From Myxococcales bacterium (lineage in GTDB: Bacteria > Myxococcota > Myxococcia > Myxococcales > Myxococcaceae): a DNA stretch of 30,949 nt. Made by a program: the position numbers and the translations under genes. Shown one piece after another: positions 7,804 through 15,480 of this stretch. Under the pieces are notes generated by a model. The model searched no databases, was not told the origin of the DNA, and worked only from the letters and a program-made list of their open reading frames with translations. Where the stretch lies: positions 1-30,949 of the forward strand of contig PMBV01000115.1 in the NCBI GenBank assembly GCA_003153055.1. Reading direction: 5' to 3'. Position 1 is the first letter of the stretch; the number at the start of each line of letters is the position of its first letter.

Positions 7804-8142
7804 GTGGCCAAGGAAAAGAGCTCAGAGAAGGGGCAGTACGGCGACGTGGTGGCTCGCCTGACGGAGATCGTCCAGGCCCTCGAGGCCGGCGAGCTGAGCC
7901 TCGAGGAGTCGCTGGAGCGCTTCGCCGAGGGTGTGCAGTTGGTGAAGGCCGGGGAAGGGCTCCTGTCTGACGCCGAGAAGCGCATCGAGCAGCTGCTCAG
8001 TGACGACGGCAAGACGGCGCCCCTCAAGGTGGCCGAGGTGAGGGAGCCGCCAGCGTCACCGGCCTCGCCCAAAGGCGCCAAGCGCCCGGCACCGACCCCG
8101 CCGCCGAAGTCCGACGAGGACCTCGACGACGTTCCATTCTAG
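7804..8142 (+). CDS. xseB: Exodeoxyribonuclease VII small subunit with acidic SSB-like C-terminal tail
   Basis: 112 residues from a GTG with AGGGGGCAG just upstream. Residues about 10-68 are the complete XseB helical domain (VVARLTEIVQALEAGELSL, EESLERFAEGVQLV, DAEKRIEQLL). XseB is usually about 80 residues. Here a Pro/Ala/Lys-rich linker of about 30 residues follows and ends in an acidic tip, S-D-E-D-L-D-D-V-P-F, immediately before the stop. That tip closely resembles the C-terminal peptide of SSB (D-D-D-I-P-F in E. coli). Known role: several XseB copies bind one XseA and are needed for activity. The tail is an unusual addition that could contact SSB-binding proteins; this is inference. Confidence 0.95.
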   Translation: MAKEKSSEKGQYGDVVARLTEIVQALEAGELSLEESLERFAEGVQLVKAGEGLLSDAEKRIEQLLSDDGKTAPLKVAEVREPPASPASPKGAKRPAPTPPPKSDEDLDDVPF

Positions 8143-8171
8143 GCGATCGCTTCAGCACGGAAGAGGCACTC

Positions 8172-9083
8172 ATGGTGTTCGAGCTCGAGAACTGGTTCCC
8201 CCTCCAGCAGCGCCGGATCGAGGTTCTCCTCGCCGGCCGCCTGGAACAGCTCACCCGGCACAGCCCACCCCGCCTCGCCGAGGCCATGGGCTATTCGCTC
8301 CTCGCGGGGGGCAAGCGGCTCCGTCCGGTGCTGTGCCTTGCCTTCGCCGACGCGGTCGCCTCGGCCTCGGGTGGAGGTGGACGGCTCGCCGAGGACGCGG
8401 CGGTGGCGTTGGAGTGCATTCACACCTACTCGCTCATCCACGACGATCTCCCGGCCATGGACGACGACGATCTCCGCCGGGGGCGGCCCACGAGCCACAA
8501 AGTCTACGGGGAGGCCATGGCCATTCTCGCGGGCGACGCGCTGTTGACCGACGCCTTCACGCTGCTCGCTGGCGGCCTCGGGGGCGCGTCGGTGACCGAG
8601 CTCTCAGTGCGTGGGCGGTTGGTGGCCGAGCTGGCGGGCGCCGCGGGGGCCGCGGGCATGGTGGGTGGCCAGGTGCTCGACATCGCCGAAGACCGGCCGG
8701 CCGAGCTCGACTACCTCCGTCGCCTCCATCGCATGAAGACCGGAGCGTTGTTGAAGGCCGCCTGCCGGCTGGGGGTGATCGCCGCCGGGGGGACCGATGC
8801 TCAGCTCGGGGCTGCCGACACGTACGGCGAGGCCATCGGGCTCGGGTTCCAGATCGCCGACGATTTGCTCGACGTCACCCAAGCGGCCTCGGTGATGGGG
8901 AAGCCCACCGGCGCCGACGCTGCCGCGGGCCGCTTCACCTACCCGGCGGTCGTGGGGCTCGAGCGCTCGAAGGCCATGGCCATGGAGCAGGTCGACCGGG
9001 CGATCTCCGCGGTGAGGGGCCTCGAGCCCCAGGGAGGCCCCTTGGTCGGGTTGGCGCGCTACTCGGTCGAGCGGAAGACGTGA
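8172..9083 (+). CDS. ispA: Polyprenyl (farnesyl/geranyl) diphosphate synthase
   Basis: 303 residues. Class I trans-prenyltransferase with both aspartate-rich motifs: first DDLPAMDDDDLRRGRPTSH, second GFQIADDLLDVTQ. GGKRLRPVL, GDALLTDAF and the GMVGGQVLDI region are also present. Known role: sequential condensation of isopentenyl diphosphate with allylic diphosphates in the cytoplasm, giving C15 (or C20) precursors for quinones, undecaprenyl phosphate and carotenoids. The length and its place between xseB and dxs fit IspA; the exact chain length cannot be set from sequence alone. An AAGAGGCACTC stretch precedes the ATG. Its stop overlaps the dxs start (GTGA). Confidence 0.95.
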   Translation: MVFELENWFPLQQRRIEVLLAGRLEQLTRHSPPRLAEAMGYSLLAGGKRLRPVLCLAFADAVASASGGGGRLAEDAAVALECIHTYSLIHDDLPAMDDDDLRRGRPTSHKVYGEAMAILAGDALLTDAFTLLAGGLGGASVTELSVRGRLVAELAGAAGAAGMVGGQVLDIAEDRPAELDYLRRLHRMKTGALLKAACRLGVIAAGGTDAQLGAADTYGEAIGLGFQIADDLLDVTQAASVMGKPTGADAAAGRFTYPAVVGLERSKAMAMEQVDRAISAVRGLEPQGGPLVGLARYSVERKT

Positions 9084-10801
9084 CGAGGCTCCTCGACTCC
9101 ATCGACTCCCCCAAGGCGGTGCGAGCGCTCCAGCCGGCTCAGCTGCCTCAGCTGTGCGCCGAGTTGAGAGATGAGATCGTCAGCGTCTGCGGGCTCGTGG
9201 GCGGCCATCTCGGCGCTTCGCTGGGCGCCGTCGAGCTGGTGGTGGCGCTCCATCGGGTGTTTCGTTCACCCGTCGATCGGCTCGTCTTCGACGTGGGCCA
9301 CCAGGCCTATGCCCACAAGCTGTTGACCGGCCGCCGAACGCGCATGTCGACGCTGAGGCAGGCGCATGGCCTCGCGCCCTTCCTCGATCCGAGCGAGAGC
9401 GAGCACGACGCACTCCTGGCTGGCCACGCGTGCACCGCGATCTCCGCCGCGCTGGGGATCCTCGAGGGCAAGGTGCAGCAGGGCCAGGTGGGGCAGGTGG
9501 TGGCGGTGGTCGGCGATGGGGCCCTCACCGGAGGACTGTCGTTCGAGGGGCTCAACAACACCGGCTATGGGGCTCGGCCGTTGAAGATCGTCGTCAACGA
9601 CAACGGCATGAGCATCTCGAAGAATGTCGGGGCGGTGGAGCGGCTGCTTCGCACCGACGCCCGCCGGTTCTTCGAGGCGCTGGGGCTGGTGTACCTGGGC
9701 CCCGTCGACGGGCACGATCTCTCCGCGATGGTCGAGGTGCTCCAAGACGCCCGCGCGTGCCGCCGACCGGTCGTGGTGCACGCGCTCACCGAGAAGGGCC
9801 GAGGCTTCGAGCCGGCCGAGGCCGACCCGGCCACCAAGGGTCACGCCATGGGGCCGTGGGAGCTGCGCGACGGCAAGCTGGTGCGCTCCAGAGGCGGGCT
9901 CACCACCTTCAGCGACGCCTTCGCCGCCGCACTGGAGCGACGCATGGCAGTCGAGCCCAAGCTGGTGGTGGTGACGCCGGCGATGCTCGAGGGCTCCTCA
10001 CTGGTCGGCCTCAAGGAGCGCTACCCTGAACGGGTCATCGACGTGGGCATCGCCGAGCCTCACGCCGTCACCTTCGCCGCCGGGCTGGCCCGCGCGGGCT
10101 TGAAGCCGGTGGTGTGCCTGTACTCAACCTTTCTCCAGCGGGCGTACGATCAGGTGGTGCACGACGTCGCCTTGCCCGGGCTCCGGGTGATCATCGCTGT
10201 CGACCGCGCTGGGCTGGTGGGCGCCGACGGTGCCACGCACCAAGGAGCCTTCGACATCGGTCTGATGCGGGCGATCCCCGAGGTGCACTTCGCGGCCGCG
10301 ACCGTGGGCCGGGACCTCGACGAGCTTCTGGGCCTCGCGCTCGATCGTCCAGGCCCGAGCGTCATTCGCTTTCCCCGGGGGACCCTGCCCGCCGAGCCCG
10401 AGGGTCTCCCCAGCGCGGCCGGGGCGCGGTGGCTTCGACGGGTGCCCGGCGCCGAGCTCACCTTCGTCACCCTCGGGCCCCTCGGGCTGCTGGCGCTGGA
10501 GGCCTCGAGGTCGAAGCCCTGGAACGTGCTCGATGCCGTGGCGCTGCCCCTCGACGAAGCGCCGCTGCTCGAGGCGGCCCAGGGGCCGATCATCACCGCC
10601 GAGGAGGGGATCGTTCGCGGGGGGCTCGGCTCGGCGGTGCTCGAGGTGCTGGCGCTGCGAGGGGTGGCGACGCGGGTGCGGCTCCTCGGGCTCCCTTCCG
10701 ATCGCTTCATTCGTCACGGAGAGGCCCGCGCCCAGCGCGCCGAGCTGGGCCTCGATCTCGCCGGGCTCGAGCGCGCGGCCCACGAGGTGCTCGGGCGATG
10801 A
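9080..10801 (+). CDS. dxs: 1-deoxy-D-xylulose-5-phosphate synthase, shortened
   Basis: The start is the GTG at 9080 overlapping the ispA stop, giving VTRLLDSIDSPKAVRAL, the usual Dxs beginning; the frame is open further upstream but that part is a shadow of ispA. 573 residues. Thiamine diphosphate site: GDGALTGGLSFEGLNN. Other matches are GGHLGASLG, DVGHQAYAHK, VNDNGMSIS, YLGPVDGHD, YSTFLQRAYDQVVHDVALP and DRAGLVGADGATHQGAFD. Known role: pyruvate plus glyceraldehyde-3-phosphate give DXP, the first step of the MEP isoprenoid pathway feeding IspA. It is shorter than the usual roughly 620 residues, mainly because the loop after NVGA is much reduced. Two usually invariant stretches are altered: GHACTAIS (H116) instead of GHSSTSIS, and AEPHA (E326-P327) instead of AEQHA. 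Confidence 0.95.
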   Translation: MTRLLDSIDSPKAVRALQPAQLPQLCAELRDEIVSVCGLVGGHLGASLGAVELVVALHRVFRSPVDRLVFDVGHQAYAHKLLTGRRTRMSTLRQAHGLAPFLDPSESEHDALLAGHACTAISAALGILEGKVQQGQVGQVVAVVGDGALTGGLSFEGLNNTGYGARPLKIVVNDNGMSISKNVGAVERLLRTDARRFFEALGLVYLGPVDGHDLSAMVEVLQDARACRRPVVVHALTEKGRGFEPAEADPATKGHAMGPWELRDGKLVRSRGGLTTFSDAFAAALERRMAVEPKLVVVTPAMLEGSSLVGLKERYPERVIDVGIAEPHAVTFAAGLARAGLKPVVCLYSTFLQRAYDQVVHDVALPGLRVIIAVDRAGLVGADGATHQGAFDIGLMRAIPEVHFAAATVGRDLDELLGLALDRPGPSVIRFPRGTLPAEPEGLPSAAGARWLRRVPGAELTFVTLGPLGLLALEASRSKPWNVLDAVALPLDEAPLLEAAQGPIITAEEGIVRGGLGSAVLEVLALRGVATRVRLLGLPSDRFIRHGEARAQRAELGLDLAGLERAAHEVLGR

Positions 10802-11532
10802 AGAAGGAGCGACTCGATGTGCTGCTGGTCGATCGAGGGCTCGCCGAGTCGAGGACCAAGGCGCAGGCGTTGATCCTCGCTGGCGAGGTGGTGGTCGGCG
10901 ACCAACGCGTCGACAAGCCGGGCACCCGGGTCCCGGTAGAGGCCGAGCTGCGGCTGAAGGGCGATGGGCTCAAGTTCGTCTCGCGAGGAGGGCTCAAGCT
11001 CGAGGCCGCGCTGGCCCACTTCAGCCTCGATGTCTCTGGCCGGGTCTGCGCCGACATCGGCGCCAGCACCGGGGGCTTCACCGACTGTCTGCTCCAGCGC
11101 GGGGCGACCCGGGTGCACGCCATCGACGTGGGCTGGGGTCAGCTCCACGAGAAGCTGAGGAAGGACCCTCGGGTGGTGTCACGCGAGCGGGTCAACGCGC
11201 GGAACCTCACCGCGAACGAGCTCCCCGAGCCGGTCGGCGTGCTCGTCTTCGACGTGAGCTTCATCTCGCTCCGGCTGGTCCTCCCTTCGGCCCTGCCGTT
11301 CCTCGCTCCGGGTGGGTTCCTCGTCGCGCTGGTGAAGCCCCAGTTCGAGGCGGGTCAGGCGCATGTCGGCACTGGCGGCGTGGTGCGCGACCCGGCCGCC
11401 CGTCAGGCCTCCATCGACGGCATCAAGCACCTCGTCGCCGGCCTCGACCTCGAGGTCCTCGGGGTCATCGACTCACCCATCGCGGGCCCAGCCGGAAACG
11501 TCGAGGCGCTGCTCGCGGCCAGGCGCCCATAG
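10798..11532 (+). CDS. tlyA: TlyA-family rRNA 2'-O-methyltransferase / hemolysin A homologue
   Basis: The ATG at 10798 overlaps the dxs stop (ATGA) and gives 244 residues, the usual family size; upstream codons in the same frame are a dxs shadow. Residues about 4-65 are an S4 RNA-binding domain (RLDVLLVDRGLAESRTKAQ). Then comes an FtsJ/RrmJ-like SAM-binding domain with the glycine-rich VCADIGASTGGFTDCLL, AIDVGWGQLHEKL, DVSFISLRLVLP and LVKPQFEAG. Family knowledge: mycobacterial TlyA methylates a ribose in 16S and 23S rRNA and affects capreomycin sensitivity. The position after dxs is shared with Firmicutes. Last gene of the xseA operon; it converges with the next gene with only four bases between stops. 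Confidence 0.93.
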   Translation: MKKERLDVLLVDRGLAESRTKAQALILAGEVVVGDQRVDKPGTRVPVEAELRLKGDGLKFVSRGGLKLEAALAHFSLDVSGRVCADIGASTGGFTDCLLQRGATRVHAIDVGWGQLHEKLRKDPRVVSRERVNARNLTANELPEPVGVLVFDVSFISLRLVLPSALPFLAPGGFLVALVKPQFEAGQAHVGTGGVVRDPAARQASIDGIKHLVAGLDLEVLGVIDSPIAGPAGNVEALLAARRP

Positions 11533-11536
11533 GCGC
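11523..11536. terminator. Possible weak bidirectional hairpin between convergent genes
   Basis: GCGCC (11523-11527), loop CATA, GGCGC (11532-11536). It is a perfect five-base-pair stem plus a possible outer G-U pair, overlapping the tlyA stop and lying against the stop of the minus-strand lipoprotein gene. No T-tract follows in either direction, so intrinsic termination would be weak. Confidence 0.3.
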
Positions 11537-13168
11537 TCACTGGCCCTTGGCGATCCGGTACCACGACCGCCGCGTGCCACTCTGTTTGAGCCAGGGGTGC
11601 GGCTTCACCAGATCGTTTCCCACTCGATACCAGAGCTGCCCGGCCTCATCGACGCCGAGGTACACGCCGTTGGCCGCCGACGTGCCGGTACCGAACCTGA
11701 AGCGATAGAGCTCGCCTGACTCGGGCGAATCGACGGCCACCACTTCGGTCGGAAACACGGCGACCCCTGCACCCAGGACCGGCCCATCGAGGAGGTAGAA
11801 GTCGCGCTCCGGCCCAGGCTGACCGCCGAGGATCTGGAGCCCGTCCTTGGGGAGCACCGGCTTCTGCCCGTTGTTCAGACCAGCCCCCGTCTGAGCGTTG
11901 AGGAACCACGCGACCTTCGGCCCGAGCGCGGCGAGGAGGTTCCCCTTACTGTAGGGCACCACGAGCTGCACCTCGGCCTTCACCAGGGTCGTCCACTTTC
12001 GGGCTGTGCCGGTGCAGAGCTCAACCGCCGTCGAGCAGGCCTGAATGCTGGTCTGCAGCGTGCTGTCGGAGGCGACGGTCAACAACGGCGCATAGAGAAT
12101 GGCGCCGTCAGCGCTGAGGGTCACCTGGGGCATGATGGGCGAATTGATCGAGCTGTCGTAGGTCTGATGAATGACGCGGGGTGCTCCGTTGATGAGACTC
12201 CCGTCGGTGAGGTTGTGCTTGAAGACGACGACGTCGCCGGTTCGCGCGCCGGTATCGAATTGCCAGGCCGCCGACCAGACGGCCCCGCCGCTCACGTCGA
12301 GCACCGGGTCTGCGTTCATGATGCCCGCGAAGGTGACCTGCCAGTCTTGCGAGCCCACCGCGTCTCGCTTCACCAGCTGCTGCTCGTTGCTGGCGTTGGC
12401 CCAGAAGACAGCGCTGCCGTTGCTCGCGACGCCCATGCGCTGGAGGGCCCCACTGACCTGCTTGCCGACCACCAGGTTCTGATCGATGACGTACGCTCCG
12501 AGGCCGGGCTGGAGCACCCAGCGAGTGCCCAGCGTGCTCCGCTCGGAGATCTGGGTGGTGCCGTCACAGGCGAAGGGGATCCCCTCGTTCAAGGTCACCC
12601 GTTGCCCTTTGGTGTTGGTGAGGGCCAACCCTTTGGTGGTCTCGCCGTTGACACAGCCGATGAAGGTGGCGGTCGAGCTCTGCACGTCGACGTTCGGGTC
12701 GAGATCGCTCAGTCCGCCCTGGGCGATGAAGAGATCGGGCACCGCCGGAGTGCCGAGCGAGAGCCTGCTGTTGACGGGAAAGAAGCTGGCGTTCACTCCC
12801 GGTGACGTCGCGGTGCGATCATCGTCGCAGATCACCTTGGCCGTGAGCACGAGCTGGGCCGCGAAGGCGAGCCCTCCATCACGCCACCGTGAGGCGAAGT
12901 TCTCGGCCACCAGTTGCTTGGTGGTGGTGGGGGCGGTGTACGGCACGTCGGTGAGGAACGTGTCGTGCTCGAGCAGTTGAACCTGCTTCACCGCTTTGCA
13001 CGAGCTGACCCTCACCTGGGCGCTCACGAAGGTCCCGATGACGTTCTGCTCGGCGACGTCGAGCAGAACGTCGGGGTTCGACCCCAGGCTCCCACCGTCG
13101 ACCCACGAGGGAGACGAGCACCCCACCAGCGCCACGCCCGCCCACAGCGTGGCGATGGCTCGCGTCAT
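11537..13168 (-). CDS. Predicted lipoprotein of unknown function
   Basis: 543 residues. The N terminus MTRAIATLWAGVALVGC is a lipoprotein signal peptide with lipobox L-V-G-C (C17), followed by Ser/Gly-rich sequence. There is no enzyme motif that I recognise. The body is a succession of short beta-like segments with repeated 'GAVWSAAWQ / SGDGAILYAP / GPKVAWFLN' style blades, suggesting a beta-propeller-like surface protein, and several cysteine pairs (CKAVKQ, CDDD, GC-VNGE, AC-DG, QACSTAVELC) that could form disulfides. Its ATG overlaps the stop of the upstream ompA-family gene (ATGA), so the two proteins are co-translated and probably act together in the outer membrane. Function unknown. Confidence 0.8.
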   Translation of the reverse strand: MTRAIATLWAGVALVGCSSPSWVDGGSLGSNPDVLLDVAEQNVIGTFVSAQVRVSSCKAVKQVQLLEHDTFLTDVPYTAPTTTKQLVAENFASRWRDGGLAFAAQLVLTAKVICDDDRTATSPGVNASFFPVNSRLSLGTPAVPDLFIAQGGLSDLDPNVDVQSSTATFIGCVNGETTKGLALTNTKGQRVTLNEGIPFACDGTTQISERSTLGTRWVLQPGLGAYVIDQNLVVGKQVSGALQRMGVASNGSAVFWANASNEQQLVKRDAVGSQDWQVTFAGIMNADPVLDVSGGAVWSAAWQFDTGARTGDVVVFKHNLTDGSLINGAPRVIHQTYDSSINSPIMPQVTLSADGAILYAPLLTVASDSTLQTSIQACSTAVELCTGTARKWTTLVKAEVQLVVPYSKGNLLAALGPKVAWFLNAQTGAGLNNGQKPVLPKDGLQILGGQPGPERDFYLLDGPVLGAGVAVFPTEVVAVDSPESGELYRFRFGTGTSAANGVYLGVDEAGQLWYRVGNDLVKPHPWLKQSGTRRSWYRIAKGQ

Positions 13169-15348
13169 TTTTCCACCACGATGATGAACTCGACCCGTCG
13201 ATTGAGCTCGCGACCACGGGCGGTGAGGTTGGGGGCGATGGGCTTGGAGTCGCCGTAGCCCACTGACTCCACCCGCTGTTTCTCGAAGCCCTGCGACACG
13301 AGGAAGTCGGCCACCGCGCGAGCCCTGGCCTCGGACAGCGCCTGGTTGACCGCCTTGTCGCCGCGGTTGTCGGTGTGGCCCTCGACCTTGAGGCGCTTGA
13401 CGTTGTTTTTGATGACCGCGTCGGCGACCTGCTGCAGGAGGTTGTACGAGTCGGCCAGGATGGTGGCCTTGCCCGTGGCGAAGTGCACCTGTTGGAGCAC
13501 ATCGATCTTGTCGCCCTTGAAGACGACCAGCGACTTCTTCGGCGCCACCACGAGCTCGAAGGCGACCGGCAGGCTCGCGCCCGGGGTGACCTGCACTTCA
13601 CGGGTCTGAGACAGGTAGCCCTCGGCGGTCGCGGTGATGACATACAGACCGGCCGGCAGCTCGCTGCTCACCGGCTCGGTGGCGTTCTCATCGGTGTCGA
13701 GCTTGGTCTCCAGCCCACCGCCGACGAAGGCGACAGTGGCCTTGACCGGCTTCTTGCTCGCCGTCGTGGTGACGAGGAAGACGGCCCGCTTGTCGGCTGA
13801 GATCTCGAGGTCGAGCCGGGTGGGCTTACCGGCCTCGAGCGTCACCACCTTCTCGACTGGTTTGTAGCCATCGCGGGAGGCCGAGACCTTCACCTGGTCT
13901 CCGGTCAGCTCGAGGGTGCGGTACTCGCCGGCGGTGTTCGTCGCCGAGGGCTTGACTCCGGCGATGGCGATCACCACTCCGGCCACTGGCGTCTTGGTGT
14001 CGGCGTCGGTCACTACGCCTTCGAGCGCCACGCTCGACCCCTTGCGCTCTCGAAGGGTGTCGACGAAGGTGATCTCTCCACGCTGGAACGGGTCGATGGC
14101 GAACGAGGCGCCGAAGCAGAAATTCCACGGGGGCGTGGCCGGAACCCCCAAGCCCACCGAGCGAGCCAGGCCGATGTCGAAGCCGGCCAGCAGCGTCAGA
14201 TCCTTCACCACCGTCGCTTTCACGCCTACGCCGAGGGCCTGGTGCATCGCCGAGGTTGGCTTCACCGACGCGCCGTCGGGCCCGGTCAACGAGGTGACGC
14301 CCAGCGGCAAGGCGAAGCCGTACTCGACGAACGGGGTCACGATGGGCAGTGGCACCTCGACGGCGACTCCGAAGTCGAAGCGGTGGTAGCGGTTGACCTC
14401 GAGGGCGAACTCCTCGGAGGCATTCAACCGGTTCGTCACCAGCCCCGCGGTCGAGTCGAGCGTCACCCCGAAGCCAGCGGTCAAGAGAACCGGGAGATAT
14501 TGAGTCAGGTGCCGGAAGTCATAGGTGCCGAGGGCCGTGGGTTTGAACCCCACCGCGAAGCGATCGACGCCCTGGTTCCCCACCCCCGAGAAGGTGAGGA
14601 GCCGCAGATCGATCGCCGCGTGAAAGCCGGGCAACACCTGGTAGCCAGCCTTCACGCCCAGGGTCAGATCGCCCAACGTCTGCACGAGGTTGGGGGCGGT
14701 GCGGTTGTTGGTGTTGGCCGCCGCGCCGTACGAGACAAACACCTCGCCCCAGCTGAACGGCTGGAAGCTCGCGGCGAAGGTGACGGCGCTCCGAATGTCT
14801 TGGGCTGAGCGCACCGGGAAGTTGGTGAGGTTCAAGTACTCGCCCAACAGCGAGACGCGGACGATGCCGGTCGGGCCGAGGCGCGCAGACGGCAGGAAGA
14901 GGTGCCCGATGCCGGCCTGGCCCACCGTCACCCGCGCGTTTTCAGGGGCGTTCCACGCTTTTCCCAAGGTCGATGGGCTGTGTGGCTCGGTGCCCGGGAG
15001 GTAGCGCTCCTCCCGTGCGACGACGCTGACCTGTCCACCGTCGGCCTCCGCCAAGAGCGCGGCGAAGCGAGGTGACAAACCCGCGTCAGGAATCGAAGTT
15101 CCGGCATCGAGTGCGCCGGGCCCGGCCGCCGATGATGGGCGGGCTGGCTCGGGCGTCGTCGTCTTTGGCGCGGGCGGTGGTGGCCGTGCGGGAATGGCCG
15201 GTGTCTGACTGGACGTTGGAGGAGAGGATGGCTGGGGTGTCGGTTGGGTGGCCGGGGGTTTGGGTGGGAAGGTGTTCCATTCGTCGCCAGACTGAGCGAA
15301 AGCGAAGGAACCTGTCAGCACGACAATCGCGAGCGATGTGCGGAGCAT
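13165..15348 (-). CDS. OmpA-family outer membrane protein with beta-barrel and carboxypeptidase-regulatory-like domains
   Basis: The frame is open to 15390, but the ATG at 15348 gives a proper signal peptide (MLRTSLAIVVLTGSFAFAQ), so I use 727 residues. After cleavage comes a Pro/Thr/Ser-rich stretch of about 70 residues, then a region of amphipathic strands typical of a barrel (about 120-420). One or two beta-sandwich carboxypeptidase regulatory-like repeats follow (VALEGVVTDADTKTPVAGV..., then a second PEGA-like unit AGLYVITATAEGYLSQ). The last 110 residues are an OmpA/MotB peptidoglycan-binding domain: VHFATGKATI, VEGHTDNRGDKAVNQALSEARA, VGYGDSKPIAPN and RELNRRVEF. Inferred role: anchors the outer membrane to peptidoglycan and presents the lipoprotein encoded downstream. 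It is transcribed divergently from the hybrid kinase. Confidence 0.87.
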   Translation of the reverse strand: MLRTSLAIVVLTGSFAFAQSGDEWNTFPPKPPATQPTPQPSSPPTSSQTPAIPARPPPPAPKTTTPEPARPSSAAGPGALDAGTSIPDAGLSPRFAALLAEADGGQVSVVAREERYLPGTEPHSPSTLGKAWNAPENARVTVGQAGIGHLFLPSARLGPTGIVRVSLLGEYLNLTNFPVRSAQDIRSAVTFAASFQPFSWGEVFVSYGAAANTNNRTAPNLVQTLGDLTLGVKAGYQVLPGFHAAIDLRLLTFSGVGNQGVDRFAVGFKPTALGTYDFRHLTQYLPVLLTAGFGVTLDSTAGLVTNRLNASEEFALEVNRYHRFDFGVAVEVPLPIVTPFVEYGFALPLGVTSLTGPDGASVKPTSAMHQALGVGVKATVVKDLTLLAGFDIGLARSVGLGVPATPPWNFCFGASFAIDPFQRGEITFVDTLRERKGSSVALEGVVTDADTKTPVAGVVIAIAGVKPSATNTAGEYRTLELTGDQVKVSASRDGYKPVEKVVTLEAGKPTRLDLEISADKRAVFLVTTTASKKPVKATVAFVGGGLETKLDTDENATEPVSSELPAGLYVITATAEGYLSQTREVQVTPGASLPVAFELVVAPKKSLVVFKGDKIDVLQQVHFATGKATILADSYNLLQQVADAVIKNNVKRLKVEGHTDNRGDKAVNQALSEARARAVADFLVSQGFEKQRVESVGYGDSKPIAPNLTARGRELNRRVEFIIVVEK

Positions 15349-15425
15349 GGGTACCGTGTGGGTGTCCTCGGCCGCGTGCGACACTACCACCCGGCGGCGA
15401 GGTGAATGGTGAAAATCACAGGTGT

Positions 15426-15440
15426 TTCAGGCTGCCTGAA
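15426..15440. promoter_or_regulatory. Perfect palindrome, candidate operator
   Basis: TTCAGG-CTG-CCTGAA: perfect six-base arms with a three-base spacer, located about 40 bases before the preferred kinase start and about 80 before the ompA-family start. The size and shape suit a dimeric DNA-binding regulator. No regulator is identified. Confidence 0.4.
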
Positions 15441-15467
15441 CTCCGAACCTTCTGTCGACGAGCTGCT

Positions 15468-15471
15468 AGGA
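15468..15471 (+). promoter_or_regulatory. Ribosome binding site that favours the kinase start at 15481
   Basis: AGGA nine bases before GTG 15481. The alternative ATG at 15406 has only GAGG four bases upstream, which is too close. Confidence 0.45.
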
Positions 15472-15480
15472 TACGTCCCT

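Larger units (their letters stand above)
15349..15480. promoter_or_regulatory. Divergent intergenic region between ompA-family gene and hybrid kinase
   Basis: If the kinase starts at 15481, these 132 bases are the only sizeable divergent control region in the window. They are more AT-rich than the flanking genes (GTGAAAATCACA, TTTCAG) and contain the palindrome at 15426-15440. I could not fit a confident sigma-70, sigma-54 or ECF promoter; a TAGGAT hexamer at 15467-15472 is at a poor position because it overlaps the ribosome binding site. Confidence 0.45.

Noticed and set aside
8333..9079. Upstream extension of the dxs frame to 8333
   Set aside because: Translation before 9080 is low-complexity Arg/Gly-rich sequence overlapping ispA. 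The Dxs family start fits GTG 9080 at the stop/start overlap.
10114..10797. Upstream extension of the tlyA frame
   Set aside because: Overlaps dxs in another frame and has no family similarity; ATG 10798 gives a normal S4-domain start and length.
12167..12980. Plus-strand frames of 212 and 164 codons within the lipoprotein gene
   Set aside because: Antisense to a lipoprotein gene that has a clear signal peptide and lipobox; no motifs and no ribosome sites.
15349..15390. GTG start at 15390 for the OmpA-family gene
   Set aside because: It would put 14 polar residues before a normal signal peptide; ATG 15348 begins directly at the signal peptide.
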